Below, piece after piece: positions 10,810 through 23,085 of a stretch of 64,000 nucleotides of DNA. Under the pieces are notes generated by a model. The model was not told where the DNA came from. It saw only the letters and a program-made list of their open reading frames with translations, and searched no databases. The translations under genes were made by a program, and so were the position numbers. Each line of letters opens with the position of its first letter. Position 1 is the first letter of the stretch. Source of the stretch: Zygnema circumcarinatum (taxonomy: Eukaryota; Streptophyta; Zygnematophyceae; Zygnematales; Zygnemataceae); assembly GCA_037447605.1 (NCBI GenBank), contig CM074804.1, positions 5,450,717-5,514,716 on the forward strand, read 5' to 3'.

Positions 10810-13800
10810 ATGTGGCAGTTCCGCTCGGCCTCCGGCAGCAGTATGTGGCTGAGCAGCCTCGCCAACCACTCGGGGAGGCAGGTGTGGGAGTTCGATCCCG
10901 CTGCGGGCACGCCTGAGGACCGCGCTCGAATAGAGGAACTTCGCGCGGATTTCGCTGCAAGCGCCGTGGAGAAAAAGCACAGCAGTGATGAGATCATGCG
11001 GTTTTTGGTGCAATATTTTTCTCTGGGCTCCGACATTGCTGCAAATCCTCTCTGGTGCACCGCAATTCTGCAAGCACAGTTTTGTTTTTTGGTCTCTGCA
11101 TAATCTTTTAGTCCCGGAGTACCCTGCTCAGGGAGTGTGTTCCTTACTAATGAACCGTCCATCTGTAATTAGGATGCTTGGTTCGTTTGGCACGAACGCA
11201 TTTAACAGGTTGGAATGTTTCTCAGCCCTGTGGAAGCAATGTTGTTGTCGAAGATATCGAATGTAGAATTCTAGTTCCACTTTCAAGCTCCTCATGATCG
11301 TTGATTCATATTAGGAGCTATCACGCGCTGCTGCACGCATCAGGACCGTCCATTGTGTCTTGAATACATCGTTCTCCTCATCAGTAACTTTGTCGAACGT
11401 TACCATTAGTGCTTCATGAAAAAGTATGCTGGTGTTGAGCGAGCGTTTCGTATCGCTTGACTAAAGAATTTCATGTCGTCCCCTTTTTTAAGAGGATGAC
11501 ATTGGATGATTGGAATCGCAAATGGAACATTAGGGTCCAGCTGCCATGATGCATGTGCCTACTTGAACTTCCCACGATCCTATACCAGTCACGTTAAATT
11601 TGTATGCCACCTGACAACATGAAGTATTGATGCAAGCTCGTAGTACCACCTAGCGAGGTCCACTTGTAGCTCCTTTAGGCGCGGTTTCACGCATGGAGTG
11701 GCAGCAGAGGATGCAGTCAGGTCATATGGACAAGTTTTTGGATTTCTGGCCCTCAGTCGTTTCTTTCCTTCAACTGGATTTTGAACTGCAGTTTCTGAAG
11801 CAAAACCCTTTGCCAGACATGCCTGCAAAAGTAACACTTTCGAAGGATGGCGATGTTCGTCCTAACGATGCGAAGGACACTTTGGCGCGAGCAATGCGCT
11901 TTTACTCCTCCATTCAAGCGGACGATGGCCATTGGCCTGGTGACTATGGAGGCCCGATGTTTCTGATGCCCGGTTTGGTGCGTGCCTCTTCCCTACAGTG
12001 AAGTATTCAATATTTTTCTTGATTGATTTCTTTATTGTTTTTAATGCTTGACAATGCTTGTTGTTTCTTAAATTGATTGAGGGCTGGTCAGGCCTTAATC
12101 TTTACCTGAATCATTCTCAGGTGCAATAACACAAATTGATGTATAATCTGAGTAGAAGTGTAAATTAAAATTCTACGTATGCTGCTCGGAGAAATCACCC
12201 AGACTTCCTGGCCGAAATCGAATGGGGCTGTAAGGGAAAAACCCAACATTTCAATAGCTTAAAGGAAAACATCTAAGCTGTCAGTTGAACACAGGGTCAC
12301 TTTTAACTCCCTTCAAACTTGAAAAATATTTTAGCAGCCTGCTCAGGTCGAGATTATTACTCGGAGTTAAGTGGAATATGTGCGACTTCGATTGATTTTT
12401 TTCATAAGGATTAGTAAAGTGGTTTCTTCCAACATTGCTGGCAGAGTTTTTCGCCAAGACTGCCGTCTCTGTTCCTTAAAGGGCGAAGGTCTAAGCTTGA
12501 TTAAGGCTTTCGAGAGCTGCTCGTGTTCAAGGAACCTTCTTTCCCTAGTACACCATGTAACGTGACCATGGGTTGTTGATGGATGCTCAGCTTATCACTC
12601 TCTATGTCACGAAGTCTCTCAACACTGTCTTGAACAATGAACATAAGAAGGAGATGATCCGTTACCTGTACAACCATCAGGTATATGTCTTTCTCATCTC
12701 TGCTGAATCAATTACTTATTTTACTTTGTCAAATGTTCTGACTTGTTAGGATGATAGTTGGCTGTATCCAGCTAACCTGCTTCTTCTTCTTCTTCTTCGC
12801 TTTCCGGGGGGGAACGGGGCGACACTTGCAGAACAGTGATGGTGGGTGGGGCCTGCATATCGAGGGGCACAGCACCATGTTTGGCTCAGTTCTCAGCTAC
12901 GTTTCCTTGCGCATCTTGGGGGAGGAGGCGGACGGCGGACAGCACCAAGCCATGGAGAGGGGACGCAAGTGGATCCTTAGCCATGGAAGCGCGACAGCAA
13001 TCACCTCCTGGGGAAAGTTTTGGCTCTCGGTGAGCATTGGCTGCAGCTCGGCTGCGCTCATTCAGCCAGGAAATCGATGTCTGTGATGATGTGGTGGATG
13101 ACTCAAATTCATAATGGACTACACGCTGATGGTAGGCCAAAATTCTAATAGCACATAGTACTGCTATGGAGTAACTCAGGTTCTGGGCGTGTACGACTGG
13201 GACGGCAACAATCCGTTACCTCCGGAGATTTGGTGTTTGCCTTACTTTCTGCCCATGCATCCCGGTTGGTACCCAACCCTCTCTCTCCCTGTATCTGATA
13301 CAGGTTCTCTTTGTCTTCATCCTGCCGAGGCGTACTTTACTCTAGAGCGTCATTTCGAATTGTTGCAAGGTGGTGACTGTATGCTATCATGGAGTTCTAT
13401 TTTTGTCAACCTCGCAGCTGCTAGTACACAGGTACGGCTTTTGGTTTAACTCCAGCAGAGGTTTCTGTGTGCAGGCAGGTTCTGGTGCCATTGTCGCCAG
13501 GTGTACCTGCCCATGAGCTACGTCTACGGCCGCCGTGCGTCTGGAAAGCCATCAGATCTCACGCGTGCACTGCAGCAGGAGCTTTACAATGAGCCGTACG
13601 AGGAGATAGATTGGAACGCTGCTCGGAGTAAATGTGCGAAGGTAGTCCTTAATGCTTTCCTCTGTATTCTGAATGTTGGCAGAAGCATGGTTTTGAATTA
13701 GAGTTCCAAAACATCTCTTTCAAACACTGAGGTGTGGATGTCCATACGTTCTGAAGCGCCCTGCTGTCCGTCAGATTATGTACGTTTACATGTGCAGCTG

Positions 13801-16800
13801 ATCTACTTTTGCATGGCTTGCTGTGCCAGGAAGACTTGTACTACCCGCACCCTCTTATCCAGGACCTCCTGTGGTCGGCACTCTACTATGTGGCCGAGCC
13901 ACTTCTCCTCAGCTGGCCGGGCACTCGTCTCCGCCGCTATGCGCTCAGCACGGTGATGGAGCACATTCACTATGAGGATGAGAACACGCGTTACATTGAC
14001 ATCGGCCCGGTCAACAAGGTGCTGAGTGATTCTCTCCCCGCTCTCCTTGCAGGAACGTCTTGGGGGTGATGGCGCAGGATAACTGCTGTTTCTGGTCACT
14101 TCAAGAACGCCCTTTTCCGTTTGACCCAAGAGTTGTCTTGTCGATTTTGTCTTACCCTTTACTTTCTCGCCCTCTGGTCATACCCAACATGTCGCTCATG
14201 CTTGTCTATCTCGGAAGTATTGCGAGAGCGGCAAGTAACCCGTGCTCTTTAGACGAAGGGCATGTGAGCAGGTTTTGAACATGCTCTGCTGTTGGCTGGA
14301 AGACCCTCATGGAGAAGCCTTTCAGAAGCATCTGCCACGGGTGCTGGACTACCTCTGGCTAGCGGAGGATGGGATGAAGATGCAGGTGATGCTGTCAGGC
14401 CCTTGAAATGGAGGCGGATGGTAGGAAGGGGAGGTCTTCCTAAGGAACCTTCTTGGGGGCTCTTGCATTCATTCGCCTCTTGGAAAGCGCTCAGATGGAA
14501 AAAAAAAAAAAAGGGCTCTAGCTTCGGCATATCGAAGACGCACGTTGCTATCCGGAAATGCACATAAGGCATGTTTGTAATTTCTCTGAAACACATCTTA
14601 CCTGCCACAGCCATGCATGGTGTGCATCACCTGCCCCAAGCCCTTCATTTGTGAACTGTGGAGCGCAGCCCCCACGGCCCTGCACTGGAGAGCTGCTCAC
14701 TGTGGGGTGTGGCCTGAGCCTGCTTTTGCTTCGCAGGGGTACAACGGCAGCCAGTTGTGGGACACCGCGTTTGCAGTGCAGGCACTGGCAGCCTGCGATA
14801 TGCTTGAGGAGAGTGCGCCTTCGTTGAAGAAGGCACATATGTACATCGAATCCTCGCAGGTATCGTTCGTTGCGGAATCTATTGGGCAGTTTACGGTAGC
14901 TTCCAGCAGTCTTTTGTCTCTTCCAGAATTACTGTGGTCATCTGCCAAGCAGCAAAGTAGCACATTTAAAGCTCCTCTCAGAGTTTTTCTTTCTTGTGTC
15001 TGGTTGTTGTCTTCTCAACGCCTGAGTTCGTCCGTCTGCTTGCCCCATTTGCTATTCTGTCTGCTTATTGTCTCCCCTTTGTTTGTAACCCTCTTGTGCT
15101 GCAACCCACAATGCACAGTGTCTTCTGTCTTGCTCGTTGCATGTCTCTTCTAAGAAATGGGAACATGTTACTTAGTTTGACAAACCAGCTCCTGAGCCGT
15201 TGCACATACTTCGACAGATCAGAACAGTAGCCTCGCTCGTCTGATGCAGTTTGGAGGTCGTGGGAATGGCATGGTGCAGGTGCAGGATGAGTGCCCGGAC
15301 TTAGAGGCGTACTACCGCCACATCTCCAAAGGGGCATGGCCATTCTCCACGCGTGATCACGGCTGGCCAATCTCTGACTGCTCTTCGGAGGGTCTCAAGG
15401 TAGCCTTTAGACCAACCATCCAACCAACCCAACAGCATGGTCCCCTCCCTACTGCGATGCTTCGTTCACCTCCTTTCACCTGGAGGAGGAGGGGGAGGGG
15501 GGGTGTGGGGGGGGGGGGGAAGGAGAAGGCGGGGGCAGTAGTGGCAAGGTTAATTCGAGCTGCTAAGCCTGTCGGGAATGTTGTGGATTTTATTTTTCAC
15601 CGTAGAGGGCCAATCCCAATGTTGGAGATGTTGAAGCGAGTCCTATTGCGTATGCTGGGCCAAAATATGTATTGCTTTACGAGTGAATGCAGTTCTCCGT
15701 TTGTTACCTTCAACTGTTCGTACCTCTGCCCCTGTTCGACTAAAATTCTGTCTGCCTGCGGTTTGGCTAGACTTGGCAGCACCACTCGCTAAGATCTGCA
15801 TAGCATGTCGTGTCTAGAGTCTCTCTACCTTCACCTGAAAATGGAGAATTACAAGAGCTTCGATTATGCCTTTAATGTCTCCTGCCTTCCAATTCCACTG
15901 GAGGCCAACGTCGCCATGCAGAGCATGCCGGCGCTCACAAGCCTTTCAAGTGTATGACTTTATTCTCGAGCTTGGTGATGTTCACAGGCAGCCCTAATTT
16001 TGGCAAACTTGCCCGAAGCGTTGGTCGGACCTGCGATTTCTCCCGTTCGATTTTTCGACTGTGTAAACGTGATCCTCTCATATCAGGTGCGCCACAAAGG
16101 CCTATTGGCCTCCTCCAGCTATGTTGCCCAGTGCATGCTCGGGCGTCTTGTCACGTCTGCGGCCTCATGTTGTCCAATGCTTCTGTGTCCTCTCCTAATT
16201 TGGTCCTCCTTTACTTTGGATAAAGGCATAAACGACCTATATCCTGCATTGATATTGATATTGATATTGCTGCTTGCTCTTCAGGGAGGCACTCTGGCAA
16301 GCTTTTCCATGTGAGTCAGCTTTAGGCACTAGGTTACGTTGGGGGGCCGGGACGGCACTTACGGAACATCCAGAAAACGTTACCTGCCCAAATAGCCAGA
16401 AACGGTAAAACCATAGGAAAGGTTGAGGCAAAGGATCACACAGGCAGTGCAGATGTAGTGTGAAGCTGCCACCATACTGAAGTGAATCCAAGCTTACATT
16501 CAACATACTTCGTTGAGCAGTTTTCATGTTTCAGTTTCATATGGTTTTCTGAGCTCTTGGAGGGGACTCGCAGAATGCAGATGGCGGCATGGCCACGTAT
16601 GAAAACACTCGGTCGTACGCATGGCTTGAGGTAGGCAGGCCCTGTGTCTCTCCTTGCAAGGCCTGGCTACGCCTTTACAACGAGCGCCACTCTGTTTTGC
16701 TGATATTCTTTGCGGCTCTGCATGCATTTAGGGGCAGGTAACGCTGCAGACTGTCTGAGTCCATGGAGGGCTTGGCTTGCAGATCATAAACCCAGCAGAA

Positions 16801-18835
16801 ACATTTGGAGATATCGTCATTGACTATTCGTAAGTGGTTCTTTGTGACTTACCTGCTACTGCCGTTCCCACTTCTCCGCTAAGGTCTTGAATTAAAAAAC
16901 TTTTAAGGTGAACCTTGGCTTGATGCATGCTGAGGCACTGAGATTTGCAAGTTTATTCGTCCCTCCCCCGCAACCTCGACTTGCATGCCTGCTTGATGTG
17001 CACACTTTATCGCTTTATTTCGGCCATCTTTCTGGCCCTTATGCTTTTCCGTCTGGAGCTGCAGCTATGTGGAATGCACATCGGCATGCATGACGGCGTT
17101 GGCAATGTTCAGACAAAACTATCCTTATCATCGCTCGAAGGAGATTGAAGATTGTATTGAGAAAGCCCGAAACTATCTTCTCTCCATACAACGAAAGGAT
17201 GGATCCTGGTGAGGACTTGGGGGAGGGGGGCGCTCATCCAAATGTCTGAAGCCATAGTCCCACCGAAGGCAAGTTACTCAAGAAGATGCCAATGGAAAAT
17301 GCCCATGCAGACATCTTATCCTATAGATTGCTTGCCAATACAGTCAACGGCATGCAGTTTCCATAGGAGAATGCTTCATGATCACGCAGGGTAAGAATCT
17401 AATATTATCAAAGCAAAGGATGTGGCATTGATCTCACGATGGCGATGCCATCAAATGTACGGGACAAAATCATCATGGGAAACCACGAGGAGCTGGTCGC
17501 AAAGGACCTAAGGACAAATGGAAAAAGCTAGGAGCGGAAAGGTACGCCTAGGCTTAACAATATTATCCGGCTCTTACTTGGGATTGATGCGGTGGCAGGT
17601 ATGGCTCCTGGGGAGTTTGCTTCACCTATGCCACGTGGTTTGGAATTGAAGGCTTGCTCGCTGCGGGCGACACCTATGAGTCATCCGCAGCTCTGCGGAG
17701 GGCGTGTGCCTTCTTGCTGTCGAAACAGCTGCCGTGTGGGGGATGGGGAGAGAGCTACCTATCCTGTCAAAACAAGGTAAAAGAACGCAAGTGTGATTCA
17801 GAAAAACTGGTCGAGGTTAGAAATTAGTTGGCGTGCCTTCAGTTTCGTGCTGTGTGCCTCCAATATACGTCATAGAGGACAGCAACCAATGGCTGTAAAG
17901 AGAAGGCTCCAACGTTGTGACTGTAAGGCTGAGCCGAGCAGGCCAATTCCAGGTGGCAGTCGTGTGATAGGAAGCTGACAAGTACGCCGTTAACTCTGGT
18001 CTGTACGACAGGGATCTTTGTCATTCAACTTGTAAATAGATTAACTATTTCACTGCTCCTGGAGTGCTATTCAGGCTTAGGTATTTGCTGGACTCCGCTA
18101 CCTTTTTGAATAATTTTCACCTGGGGCGCTCCGCGGTGCAGGAATACACCAACTTGGAGGGAGGCAAGTCACACCTCGTCAACACTTCGTGGGCGCTGAT
18201 TGCTCTCATTGATGCAGGCCAGGTATTCACGTTCTTGCAGACTCCAACACTCCACAGCATCTCACCTGCACATGGCATCTTGCATAAGATTCGTGTCTCA
18301 CGCCATCATGTCGAATGCAGGCCGAGAGGAATCCCTTGCCGCTGCATGCAGCTGCCAGGGTGCTCATAAATGGACAGCTGGAAAATGGAGACTTTCCACA
18401 AGAGGTCAGTCCGGTAGCTTCAACTCTGACTGAACTACTTTGTTTCATTTATTATTGGGCTATCTCCATAAACTCTGATGCTTTTGAGCTCAATCATTTT
18501 TCGCTAGGTCCTATCCGAAAGGTAGATGATGAGGGTGCCCAAATAGACTAGGGGAGATGGGAAAAGGACGGCACAAAGCGGTTCTCCCTTTATCGAGGGT
18601 AATGCGACTTCACCTGGATTTGAAGGAGATTTGTTCAGAAAGACCATGAAGATTTATCAGTCCTTTTTTATTAACTTTCAATAGCATTGACTTGTCAGCT
18701 TTCTGTTTTCTGTGTCTACAGAGTATCATGGGTGTTTTTAATCGGAACTGCATGATATCTTACTCGGCTTACCGCAACATTTTCCCTGTGTGGGCACTTG
18801 GACTCTACCGAAGTAAGGTTCTTGCCTCGAACTAA
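10810..18835 (+). CDS. CAS1: Cycloartenol synthase (oxidosqualene cyclase), complete, 18 exons
   Basis: Exons: 10810-11007, 11792-11977, 12591-12680, 12832-13029, 13180-13264, 13475-13641, 13830-14018, 14272-14385, 14737-14859, 15280-15399, 15988-16086, 16574-16630, 16783-16829, 17065-17208, 17599-17776, 18142-18222, 18321-18404, 18722-18835. They join in frame to 757 aa; the Arabidopsis enzyme is about 759. The reaction is 2,3-oxidosqualene to cycloartenol, the first committed plant sterol step, on ER or lipid surfaces. Visible: VWEFDP at the N-terminus, MWCHCR-type motif (FWCHCR), [30 protein letters not shown] and several QW-type repeats (DGGWGL, DGSWYGSWG, GGWGESY). Tyr in GYNGSQ and His/Ile in DHGWPI are the cycloartenol-type residues; lanosterol synthases carry Thr and other residues there. 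The catalytic Asp is about residue 483, but the acid motif reads DCSSE rather than the usual DCTAE. Start chosen by the canonical M-W opening. Confidence 0.97.
15478..15532 (+). repeat. G-tract in a cycloartenol synthase intron
   Basis: Dense runs of three or more G, including one of about 12 G, in the intron after exon 10. The sense strand could form G-quadruplexes; this is inferred from sequence composition. Confidence 0.6.
17425..17545 (+). repeat. Dispersed repeat copy 1 (inside a cycloartenol synthase intron)
   Basis: The stretch beginning GCATTGATCTCACGATGGCG and running through CATCATGGGAAACCACGAG and CGCAAAGGACCTAAGGAC recurs, inverted, at 30,885-30,990 and, more diverged, at 38,671-38,790 inside a TIR element. 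It lies in the intron between exons 14 and 15. It is probably a fragment of a non-autonomous DNA transposon family. Confidence 0.75.
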
Positions 18836-20037
18836 CGATGTCGGCTTCCGTCTCCTCCACGTATGATGTATACGTGGACACGTTTTGATGGAAGCTCCTA
18901 CCCATGGAACGCCGCCACCTCCTTTTGTGCCGACGCGTCATTCATGGCAGTCTCATGGAGGGTCGCCGAAATTGACATGCCAGAGAGAAATGCACTGATC
19001 GGATCCTTCTGCGTCTGTGTGTTCTTAGATACGGTTGGGGCATGGGGCGAAATCATGTACGCCGATCAAGCCCTGCGATCGTTGCTTATGCTGAGCACAT
19101 GCATGCATGTGTGGAGGTGCATGAGTCATAGCATGATTCGTAGTTGCCATGGACGTCTATTACTGCCGTTCCTCAGGATCGTAGCTACTACTAAGAAGCT
19201 TTCGTAGTTGAATGGAGGAAAGAGCTGTAGCGGGTCAATAGCTGACTGCTTTTCGAGCAATCTTGAAATGTGAATTGTCCCTTCCTAGTAAAAACATCGT
19301 GGTTTCTCTGTTGCTCAAGGGTTTGACAATGGGGAAGATTGAAGTTGCTTTCCGAGGAAACACAGGCGAGTTCAGCAAGTGGGCGACGTGTGGCAGAAGA
19401 AGAGCGACTTCAAGGCCAATGCAATGAATTGCTGATGAGTGATTGCCTCGTCTACTTTACCGTCTCCCTTCTACTGAAGTTTGAGTTTCAAATTCCTCAT
19501 TGTGATGTTACTTCCTTTTCTTCCCTGTAGGTTTTCTGTGATTCTGTCGTCAATCCTACCTTTTGTTCTATAAAAACAATTGCATCATCATAACGAGTTC
19601 TCACAAGAAGTTCAAAGTGCGTCTGAGTTCCCAGGTACAGGACTGAGGAAGGTGGGGTCATTGCGTTTTCAGAAGCCGGGCTCACTGTAGCATCACGAAT
19701 GTGAATGGTTTTATCTGCGATGCGTTGCCCGACTTCGCCAGTGACGAGCGCTGAAGCAAGCACCCGGAATTTGACCGAACCTTCCCGGCTCTACAAGGCG
19801 GCGCAGCCTCTCGCCTATCCAAGCCACGTCAGCCCTATCTATGCCACGTCGCCCGAAATCGATTGTTGTGATGCCACGTGGCAAATCATCAACCCACACC
19901 ATTTCCCGTTGCCATGTCAGCAAATCGTGCCACGTTAGCCTGCCTGCTCTGGAATAGGCCTCAGGGAGAAGACTAGAAGAGATTGAGCCCCGCAGGGAAA
20001 GGTAGAGGAAGCTGCAGCTGTTACTTTCTGTTCGGCC
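18836..20037. promoter_or_regulatory. 3' region of CAS and promoter of the zinc-ribbon gene with ACGT cluster
   Basis: No gene supported between the CAS stop and the next start. Between 19,820 and 19,935, about 100 to 220 bp before the next ATG, the word GCCACGT occurs four times (GCCACGTCAG, GCCACGTCGC, GCCACGTGGC, GCCACGTTAG). Such ACGT-core elements are bZIP/bHLH binding sites in plants. Function is inferred. Confidence 0.55.
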
Positions 20038-20409
20038 ATGGTTTTCCTCTTCTTTGGAGGAGTGGGCCCTGAAGTCAGACGCGTTGTGAAGACGGCCGCA
20101 GCCGTCTGTCTTCGCTGCGGGTCTTCAGCGTCGCTTGTTGAAGCGGATCAAGTGCTGAGGGTTTTCTTCCTGCCTGTGTGGCGATGGAAAGGGGAGGATC
20201 TGCTGGTAAGTTGTGACAACTGCAGGCTGATGATGTCCATGGAGAAATATGAACGCATGCAGGAGGAGAGGCGGCAACAGTCTGAGTATTATCAGCGAAG
20301 GCAGCAGACTCCACCTTTTGAAGCAATATTCGATCGGAACTGCCCTGCTTGCGGAGGGCCGCTCGGAAGAGGATTTCGTTTCTGCCCTAAATGTGGAACA
20401 GAGGTCTGA
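20038..20409 (+). CDS. Zinc-ribbon 15-type small protein, single exon
   Basis: Uninterrupted 123 aa frame from ATG to TGA. Four CxxC pairs are visible: C24/C27, C59/C62, C102/C105 and C116/C119, the last two forming a compact C-terminal zinc ribbon (CPACGG...FCPKCGTE). The N-terminal MVFLFFGGVGPEVRRV and LRVFFLPVWRWKGE match the plant family described as zinc-ribbon 15 domain proteins (FFxxGG...VPVWRWPGK), which have no settled function. The middle, residues 65-95, is Glu/Gln/Arg-rich and likely helical. The gene follows cycloartenol synthase on the same strand, with an ACGT-rich promoter. I am confident that it is a gene and of the family; the role is unknown. Confidence 0.85.
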   Translation: MVFLFFGGVGPEVRRVVKTAAAVCLRCGSSASLVEADQVLRVFFLPVWRWKGEDLLVSCDNCRLMMSMEKYERMQEERRQQSEYYQRRQQTPPFEAIFDRNCPACGGPLGRGFRFCPKCGTEV

Positions 20410-22123
20410 AGATTCAAATTCCACAACCAGGAGGCTTTGGAAGAGCTGTTAACTAGTGTCCCTTAACCCGGAAATATCTGACTAAGTGTTTATAGTAAGG
20501 CTTGACAAAGAACATGCATAGAGATTCACTTGTTTTACAAACTTAGGCATGACCTAACATTTTTTTTGTCCTCAAAGCAGTAGCCACGAATTGTCCTTTT
20601 GTTGAAGTGCGTTTTGCTGATTTTACATTCCGAGGAGATTAAAAGTTATGCATACTAGAAGTTATGCACAAGACATCGTTGGTTGACAACTAGGCAGCAA
20701 CTTGTAGTAACGATCGTAGCGATCATTACTACAAGTGATGATCGTAACGTTTAATTGTAAATAATCTAAGTGTACTCGTTTAGAGTTTATTAGGTTACGC
20801 ACCTACAATCGTTCGTTGTCTAGATGTTCCCCTTATAGATGTGGTGCCTCTTGCTCTGTTAGAGGATGCCTTACCTTAGGCATACCTTTAGCCTTAGGCT
20901 TGGAAACGCTACCTTTGTGGAAGCACAAAATCTTACTCATAAAGCATACAATAGCCCCAAGCCAAAGAATGTAAAACAAGAACAAAGAAAGTAACAAAGA
21001 AGTAAGAGAAAGCACAACGGCTTAAAACTCTTAACTTTTAACTAAAAACCCTAAAAAAAAATTATGGAAAAAAAATGTTATGTAAATTAAAATTATCTTC
21101 ATCAAGTTTTGCGGCTCCTCTATATACGACACTTCAAGTTCTACTTTACATTTGTTGGCACACTCGGCGTAGTTGTTGGCTCAGCTCTTCCACTTTGTGA
21201 CTTGTTGATCTCCTCTAAAACTTGGACGTGCACAACATTATCACCTTCTCTAACAGTCTTTCTATCCTTGCACACAATTCCTAAATCTATCTTTGAAGAA
21301 TGAGTGTGCACTTTTGCCCGAGTTCCAGCTCCAACCCTTAGCTCTTGGTGGCCTACTCCTGTATGCCGCACTTTAGGCATTTTAGGCATGGTAAAAAGAC
21401 GATATTGGTGAACACATGTCCTTAAAATATGAATTGTTTAAAGGGGCCTTGAAATAGGGCTCGACCAGAATGAAAGGCAAGGCATACTTTTCATGCCCAA
21501 AGGCAAGCGCTGATTTTGCAATGCTGTGGAACGAAAGCAAGTAGTAATGAACTATGCAGATTAGATTATGGATATGCAAATTAACGATATTGGTTATTCC
21601 TTGTCCTGCTTGAGAAAACTGCTCTTTGTATTGCTTCAATTCGCGCTACACTTCCCACAGAAGAAGTGGTAACTAGCAGCAAAAACTGCCAGACCTTTCC
21701 CACTTAGAACATTTACTAACCAGGCCACAATGATAGATGAGAAAATTCATTCAACGGTACTCAATTAATATAGTTACACATAGGGATTGGTCTTCCTCTC
21801 TTCCTTTCTGTCCTTCATAATCAATTCCGCATGATGTCTTCTTCATGATGTCCTGATGCATGACATGCTGCGAGCCAGTTTCGGCTTGGAGTTAGATTGG
21901 TGAAGTTGACGCAACAGTGGTCAGAATGCATGCCCCTAAAGTAAAACAAAGCCACATCGTGATATTTACACACGAACCTGTTGAGAACGGCCTGAAGACT
22001 CTTTCTACAAAGACATCGATGAAATTCCAACTCGGGAATGGAAGCTTGACTAGGCTTGACATCATAAGGACCAGCAAGATGCTCTTGCTATGACACGGCG
22101 ACAACAGTAGTTACTGTTGGCCA
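20410..22123. other. AT-rich spacer with palindrome and possible repeat remnants
   Basis: A 35 bp hairpin-forming palindrome lies at 20,701-20,735. Two weak minus-strand frames (20,833-21,015 and 21,141-21,389) share the residues MPKVRH, which come from related TTAGGCAT-rich DNA at about 20,870-20,900 and 21,360-21,390; this suggests a duplicated repeat fragment rather than genes. A telo-box-like AAACCCTAA is at about 21,043-21,052. No gene called. Confidence 0.45.
20701..20735. repeat. Imperfect 35 bp palindrome
   Basis: CTTGTAGTAA at 20,701-20,710 is the exact reverse complement of TTACTACAAG at 20,726-20,735; the centre contains CGATCG and CGATCA around a TAG. Fourteen or more base pairs could form a stem. 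There is no T-run after it and no recognised RNA gene. Confidence 0.85.
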
Positions 22124-23085
22124 TCACGAAGCTGGTGGCGACAGAATATTACGCCTCTCTTCGGTAGAGGCTGTTATTACAGGCATCCACAAACTTGCAC
22201 TGCCTTGGAGTATTCTTTGCACTTCTGCATTGGAGGAGAATTCGGAGACAGATTCTTCCAGTGAAGCGAGTTTTTTCTCCAAAACCTCTAACTCTGAGGC
22301 CAATTCCACCTGCTTCTTTGAAACGAAACAACTCGGTGTTATGGGAATCCATCCGTAATCCAGCATGGGATGCTTCGTGAAACAGCAAACTGCGTCATAA
22401 CAATAGAAGTGCGACAGAAAGAACGTCTCCTGGCAGGCAAACTGCACCGCCGGCGCTAGATAGATAGGTCTTAACAGGCTGGACAATTGAAGCAGATAGC
22501 AATGACAGACTGCACGACAAACAACACACGATCTGCAGAAAACGAACACTCAGATAGAGAACATGGAAAATTTCAGCAATGGACGAATCACTCACTACAA
22601 CTCTGCCGCCTAACATGTCGATTGTCAGGAACGACCTAAAAGGCTACTCACATCGCTCATGGTGCTCGCCGAAGCGGGAGGTAGCCTCTCTGTTTCAGCC
22701 TTAAGGGCATCAATCTTTCCGCGGAGCTCCAAGTCCAGCTCGCCCTCATCTTCCTCCAGCTGCATCCATATTCCCAGACAGTCAAACGAGCTCTCTCTCT
22801 TCCACTTACGGTCTTCTTTCTTCACAACGCCTCGCTTTGAAAGCTGAAGGCCATTTTACTCTTTAAAATGTCCACAACTTCAAAATCAACACCTTCCACA
22901 ATCTGCACTTGCATCTGGAGGCCGTTCCCGCAATGTTCTAGCATCCTGGGCGAAATAAAAGCACCATCCATTCTGCAGGCAGGGCGTGGAGAAATTGCCT
23001 GGTGCAGCATGGAGTTGAGAAACGCAAAAAGCTCCTGCTGAGGAGCTTCTGTGACTTCCTCGACTACCGCGTCTGGCCGCCCCAT
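22124..23085 (-). CDS. Unrecognised small coiled-coil protein, multi-exon, partly resolved
   Basis: Minus strand. The first exon starts at ATG 23,085 (M-G-R-P-D). A middle coding segment runs to a clear GTGAGT donor at 22,652; the part 22,759-22,652 is a clean 36-codon segment, LEEDEGELDLELRGKI onward, that may extend upstream to 22,84x through KRGVVKKEDRKWKRE. The last exon is 22,309-22,124, starting after AAGAAGCAG, reading VELASELEVLEKKLASLEE and ending in TGA. Two stretches have heptad-like Leu/Glu/Lys spacing, so a coiled coil is likely. The junction of exon 1 and exon 2 is unresolved: the exon 1 frame stops at 22,822 while the next frame is open, so either a very short intron or a one-base error is present. 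I do not recognise the family. GACTGCCACG occurs twice within 90 bp upstream. Confidence 0.55.

Noticed and set aside
9424-11162. Long open frames of HPSI or MDGW repeats on both strands
   Set aside because: They are translations of the CCAT microsatellite in different frames; tetranucleotide repeats keep all frames open and the flanks do not match any protein.
18863-19207. Plus-strand frame after the cycloartenol synthase stop
   Set aside because: Falls in the expected 3' UTR; no motif and codon use unlike the neighbouring exons.
20833-21389. Two minus-strand frames sharing MPKVRH
   Set aside because: Short, AT-rich, with the shared residues explained by duplicated TTAGGCAT DNA; no start context or family match.
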